Source of the DNA: Candidatus Chloroploca mongolica
Lineage (GTDB): Bacteria; Chloroflexota; Chloroflexia; Chloroflexales; Chloroflexaceae
DNA length: 36,515 bases
Direction: 5' to 3'
Assembly: GCF_004762035.2 (NCBI RefSeq)
Contig: NZ_SIJK02000052.1
Span: forward strand, 1-36,515
This document shows positions 31,786 to 36,515 of this stretch, piece by piece. Position 1 is the stretch's first letter; each line of letters begins with the position of its first letter. The notes beneath the pieces are model-generated. The model searched no databases. It saw only the letters and a list, made by a program, of their open reading frames with translations, and had not been told where the DNA came from. Position numbers and translations under genes: made by a program.

Positions 31786-32796
31786 TTATTGGGCGCCCCA
31801 CACGGTGCCACTCGGATTGGCAATCGGAACCCCAATCGTATTGCCCCACTCGGTCCACGAGCCATCATAGACGGCAACCTCGTAGCCGAGGATCTGGCTC
31901 AAGACGAACCAGGTGTGGCTGGCGCGCTCGCCAATTCGGCAATAGGTGATAATTGGCTGGCTGCCATCGATGCCCAGACCAGCATAGAGGCTCTGCAACT
32001 CATCAACCGACTTGAAGGTACCATCTTCATTGAGGGCTTGCTTCCAGGGGATATTGATCGCACCTGGAATATGGCCTGCCCGGATTGCCAACTCTTGAAA
32101 GCCCTCGGGGGCAAAGATCTTGCCTGAGAACTCATCAGCCGATCGGATGTCGATCAGTGAGGCGGTTGTTGTGCCCTCAACAACTGCTAAGACATCAGGC
32201 AATCTGGCACGCAGACTCTCGCGGTGCGCAACGGTGAAATCGCCAGCCGCGACGCTCGGCACGGTTACCGACAACTCGCGTCCCTCGGCCTCCCACTTGG
32301 CGCGGCTACCATCGAGCAGGCGCACATCATTGGCCCCGTACTGCAGAAAGATCCAAGCCCCCCAGGCGGCAAACCAGTTGCTATTATCGCCATAGAGGAC
32401 AACCGTCGTATCCTGGTTAATGCCGGCTGTGCGGGCGAGTTGCTCGAAGCGGTCAGGCGCAACAATATCCCGATTAACCGTATCGACAAAATCGGTGTGC
32501 CAGACAAAGTTCACTGCCCCCGGAATGTGGCCCCGCTCGTAGAGTCCTGGAACAACACTGACCTCAATCACCCGCACCTGCGGATTATCCAGGTTTGCGG
32601 CCAGCCACTCGGTGCTCACCAGAGCCTGCTCGGGTCCGCGTGCGCCCAGTTCGGTGCCTTGCGCAGGGACAGGCACCGCAGCAACAGGCGCTGCCGCAGG
32701 TGTTTGGGCAGTCGAGCATCCCGCCAGCACGATCACCAGGGCCACCAGAACAACCAGCATCAGACCATTGCCACGTGAAACGACAGGCGTATGCAT
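31786..32796 (-). CDS. lipoprotein two-domain rhodanese (thiosulfate/3-mercaptopyruvate sulfurtransferase)
   Basis: A 336-residue exported sulfurtransferase. The N-terminal signal ends in the lipobox VLAGC, with lipidation expected at Cys27; an Ala/Pro linker follows. Two rhodanese domains come next: an inactive first one (with RGHIPGAVNFVWHTDF and DGSRAKWEAEG) and a second with the active loop TYCRIGERAS, catalytic Cys286. The two-domain layout and the CRIGERA loop are typical of thiosulfate/mercaptopyruvate sulfurtransferases. AAGGAG upstream serves either the ATG at 32796 (9 nt) or the GTG at 32799 (6 nt). Anchored on the outer membrane face, it can act on external thiosulfate or polysulfide next to the cotranscribed YeeE/YedE transporter. 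Confidence 0.92.
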   Translation of the reverse strand: MHTPVVSRGNGLMLVVLVALVIVLAGCSTAQTPAAAPVAAVPVPAQGTELGARGPEQALVSTEWLAANLDNPQVRVIEVSVVPGLYERGHIPGAVNFVWHTDFVDTVNRDIVAPDRFEQLARTAGINQDTTVVLYGDNSNWFAAWGAWIFLQYGANDVRLLDGSRAKWEAEGRELSVTVPSVAAGDFTVAHRESLRARLPDVLAVVEGTTTASLIDIRSADEFSGKIFAPEGFQELAIRAGHIPGAINIPWKQALNEDGTFKSVDELQSLYAGLGIDGSQPIITYCRIGERASHTWFVLSQILGYEVAVYDGSWTEWGNTIGVPIANPSGTVWGAQ

Positions 32797-32830
32797 CACA
32801 GATCACTCCTTGAAGGTAGCGCTACGTCCG

Positions 32831-32851
32831 AGCGACGCATCATGCGTCGCT
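32831..32851. promoter_or_regulatory. 21-bp palindrome in the leader of the sulfurtransferase operon
   Basis: AGCGACGCAT-C-ATGCGTCGCT is a perfect palindrome with 10-bp arms, 34 nt upstream of the start. It is either an operator for a dimeric regulator or a 5'-leader hairpin. A TATACT box lies just upstream on the minus strand at about 32863-32868. Confidence 0.55.
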
Positions 32852-32919
32852 TTCAAAGTAAAAGTATAGTAATACGATCAACTTAATTAACAAAAGGGTA
32901 ATGTATCACTATTGCAAAT

Positions 32920-32948
32920 GGGTAAAATTACCCTAGTCGACTGACTAG
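32920..32948. promoter_or_regulatory. paired dyads in the divergent control region
   Basis: GGGTAA-AA-TTACCC (32920-32933) is followed directly by CTAGTC-GACT-GACTAG (32933-32948). A further GGGTAA half-site is at 32896-32901. The dyads lie midway between the divergent sulfurtransferase operon and the two-component operon, where a shared regulator could bind. No binding protein can be named. Confidence 0.45.
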
Positions 32949-32968
32949 TCTTGCTCCCCGCCTTTGGT

Positions 32969-33015
32969 CTAACGCACACGCCCTGCATCTGCCTGATGCG
33001 CACGATGAGCGTTAG
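32969..33015 (+). other. nested hairpin upstream of the receiver gene
   Basis: CTAACGC (32969-32975) pairs with GCGTTAG (33009-33015), enclosing GCATC (32985-32989) and GATGC (32995-32999). It ends 29 nt before the start codon of the receiver protein. It could be a leader structure or an operator. Confidence 0.45.
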
Positions 33016-33044
33016 GCGTATGCTACAGGCATGAGGTGGAGCCT

Positions 33045-33416
33045 ATGAATGCCCTCCCAATGCGCCAGATTCTCCTCGCCGACGACCAGGCCAGTGTCCG
33101 TGATGCGTTGCGGCTACGTCTTGAGCAAGAACCCAACTTTGCGATTGTGGGCGAAGCAGTCGATGCCACTGGTTTGCTGCTGCTGGTTGCCGAGTGCGCT
33201 GCCGAGCTTGTGCTGCTCGATTGGGAACTGCCCGGTCTTCCCCCGAACCATCTTGTGCGGCTGCTATACGCCGAGCAACCGGGTCTCAAAATCGTTGCGA
33301 TGAGCAGTCGCCCCGAGGCCCATCAGCCAGCTTTGCAGGCCGGAGCTACGGCCTTTCTCAGCAAAGGTGCCCCCCCAGAAGATCTGCTCAAGACTTTGGT
33401 CTCACTGAGAGGATGA
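33045..33416 (+). CDS. single-domain response regulator (receiver only)
   Basis: A 123-residue receiver domain without an output domain. The acidic pair is in ILLADDQASV, the phosphoacceptor Asp in LVLLDWELPG, the conserved Ser in IVAMSSRPEA and the Lys in AFLSKGAPP. It can take a phosphoryl group and signal by protein contact. GAGG at 33033-33036, 8 nt before the ATG at 33045, supports the start; a GTG at 33036 overlaps that Shine-Dalgarno. It stands directly before the sensor kinase gene (27 nt) and the NarL-type regulator, so it probably competes for or modulates the phosphoryl flow of the same kinase. Confidence 0.88.
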   Translation: MNALPMRQILLADDQASVRDALRLRLEQEPNFAIVGEAVDATGLLLLVAECAAELVLLDWELPGLPPNHLVRLLYAEQPGLKIVAMSSRPEAHQPALQAGATAFLSKGAPPEDLLKTLVSLRG

Positions 33417-33443
33417 ATCCCCATTGATCTTCTGCCTCAGGAC

Positions 33444-35660
33444 ATGTACCATAGGGGCATGAGTGAGCAGCAGCATATGCTTGAAATCTTCTTTGATCAG
33501 ATGCCAATGGGCATTGCGCTTCTCGATTGCGACCTGCGCCTACGCCGGTTCAATCCGACGCTGATCGAATTTGTCCGCCGCTACAGTTCCTTGCCAACGG
33601 AACAGGTTGGGCAGGGAACGTCGTTTCTCGATCTGCTGCCGGGCAATGAAGCCTCAGCCCGTGCCATCTTTTTGCGTGCGCTTGCGGGCGAGACCGTGTA
33701 TCAAGAAGCCTTCCCGTTGACAATTAATGGCCGCGTCTCATACTGGGACTCGGTCTCGGCTCCGCTTTACCATGAGGCGACGATTGTTGGGATTGTGCAT
33801 GTCACGACGAGTGTGACCGAGCGTGTGCTGGCTGAGCAAGAGTTGCAGAAGACCCTGGACCGCCTGCGGCATCATGTAACTTTCGAACAGATTATCACGA
33901 CGCTCTCGAATAGCTTTATCAATATGCCGCCTGATCAGATTGATCAGGGCATTCGACAGGCTCTCCAGACACTTGGCACCTTTACCCAGGCTGATCGCGC
34001 CTATATTTTTCTCTACAGTGATGATGCAACGTCGCTCTCGTGCATCCAGGAATGGTGCGCCGAGGGGATCGAAGCGCAGATCTACCGCTTGCAGGGCCTG
34101 TCCACTGCGAACCTTGCCTGGTCAAACCGGCAGCTCTTGCAACGTCAGATCCTGCATATTCCCTGGGTTGACCAACTTCCACCTGAGGCAGCCGTTGAAC
34201 AGCGTGAATTCACCAGCCAGGGCATCAAGTCGTTGCTCGCGGTGCCGATGACCTACCAAGAGCGGGTCGTTGGTCTCTTGGGTTTTGATGCGGTACGTCA
34301 GAAAAAGACCTGGGCCGAGCTTGATATCTCGGTGCTGCATGTTGTTGGCGAGATGCTGATCAATGCGCTCGAACACAAACGCTCACGGGCGGCCCTTTAC
34401 GAGGCGAATCGCCTGCTCGAGCAGCGGGTTGCCGAACGCACCTATGAGCTTGAGCAACGCAATCAGGAACTCGAGCGGAGGCGGCAGGTAGCCGAAGGTC
34501 TGCGTGAGATCCTGGTGCGGCTCAACGCCGAGCATGCCCTACCGCAGTTGCTGGATGCGATTGTTGCGCAGGCCGATCAGTTGATTGCCAGCGATGTCGT
34601 CGCGCTCTATCTATTACATGAAGAGCAGCAGACGTTGACGATCCAGGCCTTGCGTGGTGAATTGCCCCCCGAAGTGCGGCAGGTCACATTGCCATCAGGG
34701 GTAGGCACAATTGGTCGTGTGGTGGCCTTGCGGCAGATGATGATTGTGCCCGATGTGCGTCAGTTGGACATTCGCACGGTCGAGGCGGTACGTGCCGAGT
34801 CGCTTGCCGCCACCGAGGGCATCCTGATTGACCCCGACCGCCTTGAAGCGTTGAAAGCCTTGTTGCAACGCTTTCGTGCGGTGCTCGCCTTGCCCCTGGT
34901 TGCCCAGGATGTCGCCTATGGCGGGTTGGCCTTTTACTACCGGGAGCCACGTACCTTTACCGAGGAAGAGATCAATCTGGCCTCACTCTTTGCTGACCAG
35001 GCGGCCCTAGCGTTGCAGAATGCGCGTCTGCGTGATAAAGCCGAACAGATAGCCGTCATGGCTGAACGGAATCGGCTCGCCCGCGAATTGCATGATGCCG
35101 TAACCCAGACCCTCTTTTCGGCGAGCCTGATTGCCGATGTGCTGCCCCGGATCTGGGAACGCAACCCTGTTGTTGGCGAGGCAAAACTGGCTGAATTGCG
35201 CGAATTGACGCGCGGCGCACTCGCCGAAATGCGCACCCTCTTGCTCGAATTGCGTCCAGCGACGCTGACCGAGAGCAACCTTGATGAACTGCTGCACCAA
35301 CTTGCCGCAGCCTTCGTCGGACGGTCGCGCTTGCAGATAACCGTTGAAGTTGTAGGTGAAGCAGAGCGGCGACTGCCGCCCGAGATCCAGGTGGCGCTCT
35401 ACCGCATTGCCCAGGAAGCGCTGAATAATGTGGTCAAACACGCCAATGCCTCGCACGCCGTTCTGACGCTCACCTTTACGCCTGGGCATGTGGTGCTCAC
35501 GGTACAAGACAATGGCCGTGGTTTTGATGCGACCACCGTGAGTAGTCATTCACTTGGTCTTGGCATTATGCGCGAGCGTGCCGCCAAAATTGGGGCGAGG
35601 CTAGAGATGACGAGTCGGATCGGAGGGGGAACCAGGATCGCGGTTGACGTTCTTACCTGA
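33444..35660 (+). CDS. NarL-group sensor histidine kinase with PAS and two GAF domains
   Basis: A 738-residue soluble sensor kinase. Domains in order: PAS (about 10-125), GAF (about 150-305), a coiled coil (about 310-350, LLEQRVAERTYELEQRNQEL), a second GAF (about 355-530), then the HisKA_3 dimerisation domain with RLARELHDAVTQTLF (phospho-His at about 550). The HATPase domain follows, with EALNNVVKHA, VQDNGRGF and LGLGIMRERA. No membrane segment is seen, so it senses an internal or diffusible signal; a possible tetrapyrrole or small-molecule ligand cannot be read. HisKA_3 kinases pair with NarL-type regulators, as encoded next. The start is uncertain: ATGs at 33444, 33459 and 33477 all lack a good Shine-Dalgarno. 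Confidence 0.92.
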   Translation: MYHRGMSEQQHMLEIFFDQMPMGIALLDCDLRLRRFNPTLIEFVRRYSSLPTEQVGQGTSFLDLLPGNEASARAIFLRALAGETVYQEAFPLTINGRVSYWDSVSAPLYHEATIVGIVHVTTSVTERVLAEQELQKTLDRLRHHVTFEQIITTLSNSFINMPPDQIDQGIRQALQTLGTFTQADRAYIFLYSDDATSLSCIQEWCAEGIEAQIYRLQGLSTANLAWSNRQLLQRQILHIPWVDQLPPEAAVEQREFTSQGIKSLLAVPMTYQERVVGLLGFDAVRQKKTWAELDISVLHVVGEMLINALEHKRSRAALYEANRLLEQRVAERTYELEQRNQELERRRQVAEGLREILVRLNAEHALPQLLDAIVAQADQLIASDVVALYLLHEEQQTLTIQALRGELPPEVRQVTLPSGVGTIGRVVALRQMMIVPDVRQLDIRTVEAVRAESLAATEGILIDPDRLEALKALLQRFRAVLALPLVAQDVAYGGLAFYYREPRTFTEEEINLASLFADQAALALQNARLRDKAEQIAVMAERNRLARELHDAVTQTLFSASLIADVLPRIWERNPVVGEAKLAELRELTRGALAEMRTLLLELRPATLTESNLDELLHQLAAAFVGRSRLQITVEVVGEAERRLPPEIQVALYRIAQEALNNVVKHANASHAVLTLTFTPGHVVLTVQDNGRGFDATTVSSHSLGLGIMRERAAKIGARLEMTSRIGGGTRIAVDVLT

Positions 35661-35671
35661 TGGAGGAGCCT

Positions 35672-36304
35672 ATGGAACCAATTCGTGTCATGATCGTTGA
35701 CGACCATGCGGTTGTCCGAAGTGGCCTGGCCGCTTTTTTACTCGCCTATGACGACCTCGAACTGGTTGCCGAGGCTGATAGTGGTCATACAGCGCTTGCG
35801 TTGTGCCAGGAGCAGATGCCTGACGTCATCCTGATGGATCTGGTGATGCCTGAGATGGATGGGGCTGCCACCACGCGCGCGATCAAAGCGCGTTATCCCC
35901 AGATTCAGGTGGTAGCCCTGACCAGCTTTCGCGAGGATGAACTGGTGCAAGGCGCCTTGCAGGCCGGGGCTATTGGCTACCTGCTCAAAAATATCAGTGC
36001 CAATCAACTTGCCGACGCCATTCGCGCCGCACATGGTGGGCGCCCAACGCTCGATCCCGAAGCAACGCGTGTCCTTATGGAAGCAGCGCGCAAACCCGCC
36101 GAAATCCACTTTGACCTGACGCCTCGCGAACAAGAGGTTCTGGTGCTGGTAACCCATGGCGCAAACAATGGCGAAATTGCCGCCAAATTACGGATCAGCC
36201 AGTCAACCGTCAAATATCATGTGAGCAGCATTCTGGCGAAACTCGGAGCCAGCAGCCGCACCGAAGCCGCTATGCTTGCGGTTCAGCACCGGCTTGTGCC
36301 GTAA
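35672..36304 (+). CDS. NarL/FixJ-family response regulator
   Basis: A 210-residue transcription regulator. The receiver domain has VMIVDDHAVV, the phosphoacceptor Asp in VILMDLVMPEMDG, the Thr in VVALTSF and Lys in GYLLKNISA. A LuxR-type helix-turn-helix follows, with LTPREQEVLVLVTHGANNGEIAAKL and ISQSTVKYHVSSILAKLG (about 145-200). GGAGG 5 nt before the ATG at 35672 selects this start over the ATG at 35660, which overlaps the kinase stop (TGATG). The tight coupling makes it the direct partner of the kinase. Its targets are unknown; the palindromes at 32.9 kb are candidates for autoregulation. Confidence 0.94.
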   Translation: MEPIRVMIVDDHAVVRSGLAAFLLAYDDLELVAEADSGHTALALCQEQMPDVILMDLVMPEMDGAATTRAIKARYPQIQVVALTSFREDELVQGALQAGAIGYLLKNISANQLADAIRAAHGGRPTLDPEATRVLMEAARKPAEIHFDLTPREQEVLVLVTHGANNGEIAAKLRISQSTVKYHVSSILAKLGASSRTEAAMLAVQHRLVP

Positions 36305-36321
36305 GCGCCTGAGTCCGCAAT

Positions 36322-36405
36322 AGCTTCCGGGAAGCTCTGCGCGAAGATGTCATGGCGCACCGACGTGCCTGAACCACCGATGAGCATCAAGCTTCCCGGA
36401 AGCTT
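36322..36405. repeat. two copies of an AGCTTCCnGGAAGCT palindrome
   Basis: AGCTTCC-G-GGAAGCT (36322-36336) and AGCTTCC-C-GGAAGCT (36390-36404, extended by A/T on each side) lie 68 bp apart after the NarL-type gene. The first may act as a short terminator. No gene is supported in 36305-36515. Confidence 0.65.
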
Positions 36406-36446
36406 TACCCGCAGGGCGATTGCATCTTCCGTATATGCACCCCGCC

Positions 36447-36515
36447 AAGGCACCGGCAAGGGCACCGGCAAGGGCACCGGCAAGGGCACCGGCAAGGGCA
36501 CCGGCAAGGGCACCG
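36447..36515. repeat. 12-bp tandem repeat running off the window
   Basis: Unit AAGGGCACCGGC repeated nearly six times without interruption, with a first unit one base shorter, up to the last base of the window. The full length is unknown. Read leftward it would code PLPV repeats, but no supported gene contains it. Confidence 0.85.

Noticed and set aside
36283-36513. Minus-strand frame with PLPV repeats at the right edge
   Set aside because: It has no start signal within the window and is translated from a 12-bp tandem array overlapping the NarL-type gene; more likely an interspersed repeat than a gene.

Overview
The window most likely comes from a filamentous member of the Chloroflexota (class Chloroflexia). 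The reasons are the large secreted proteins built from carboxypeptidase-regulatory-like repeats, the Pro/Thr-rich surface proteins, the short palindromic interspersed repeats, and a metabolic gene set (EF-G paralogue, phosphoribulokinase-like kinase, thiosulfate/sulfane proteins) that fits a phototrophic or mixotrophic member. This is an inference: there is no 16S rRNA and no photosynthesis gene of certain identity. No tRNA, rRNA, CRISPR array, transposase or phage gene was seen.

Layout. 1-7 kb: a membrane-anchored beta-helix protein, a convergent class III aminotransferase, then a rightward cluster of three paralogous proteins with a prepilin-type N-terminus fused to a lectin-like jelly-roll domain. 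A small single-pass carboxypeptidase-regulatory protein sits between the first and second paralogue. 7-13.5 kb (all leftward): TauE/SafE permease, EF-G-like GTPase, cyclophilin, phosphoribulokinase/uridine kinase family protein, and an operon of an adrenodoxin-spaced [2Fe-2S] protein with a TIM-barrel sugar isomerase-like protein. 13.6-22.9 kb: one 3069-residue secreted protein with about 28 tandem domains, some identical over more than 250 bases. 23.1-26.7 kb (leftward): SirB1-like protein, glucokinase, ribulose-phosphate 3-epimerase and ribose-5-phosphate isomerase. 26.7-27.2 kb: a gene-free, repeat-rich interval. 27.2-32.8 kb (leftward): class A penicillin-binding protein with a PASTA domain and Pro-rich tail, then a lipoprotein sulfurtransferase plus YeeE/YedE (TsuA-like) transporter operon. 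33.0-36.3 kb (rightward): receiver-only regulator, multi-domain sensor kinase and NarL-type regulator. The right edge enters a 12-bp tandem repeat.

How the parts fit. The left end and the giant gene form a cell-surface set (beta-helix, pilin-lectin fusions, repeat adhesin, PBP). The pentose-phosphate enzymes (rpiA-rpe), glucokinase and the PRK-like kinase point to sugar-phosphate metabolism. The sulfurtransferase lipoprotein with a thiosulfate-type transporter is a small sulfur-acquisition module, divergent from a two-component system across a palindrome-rich control region. Most genes end in long, nearly perfect hairpins with 3-5 nt loops. Several promoters are of the extended -10 type (TGnTATAAT). 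The most novel-looking element is the tandem pilin-lectin cluster.
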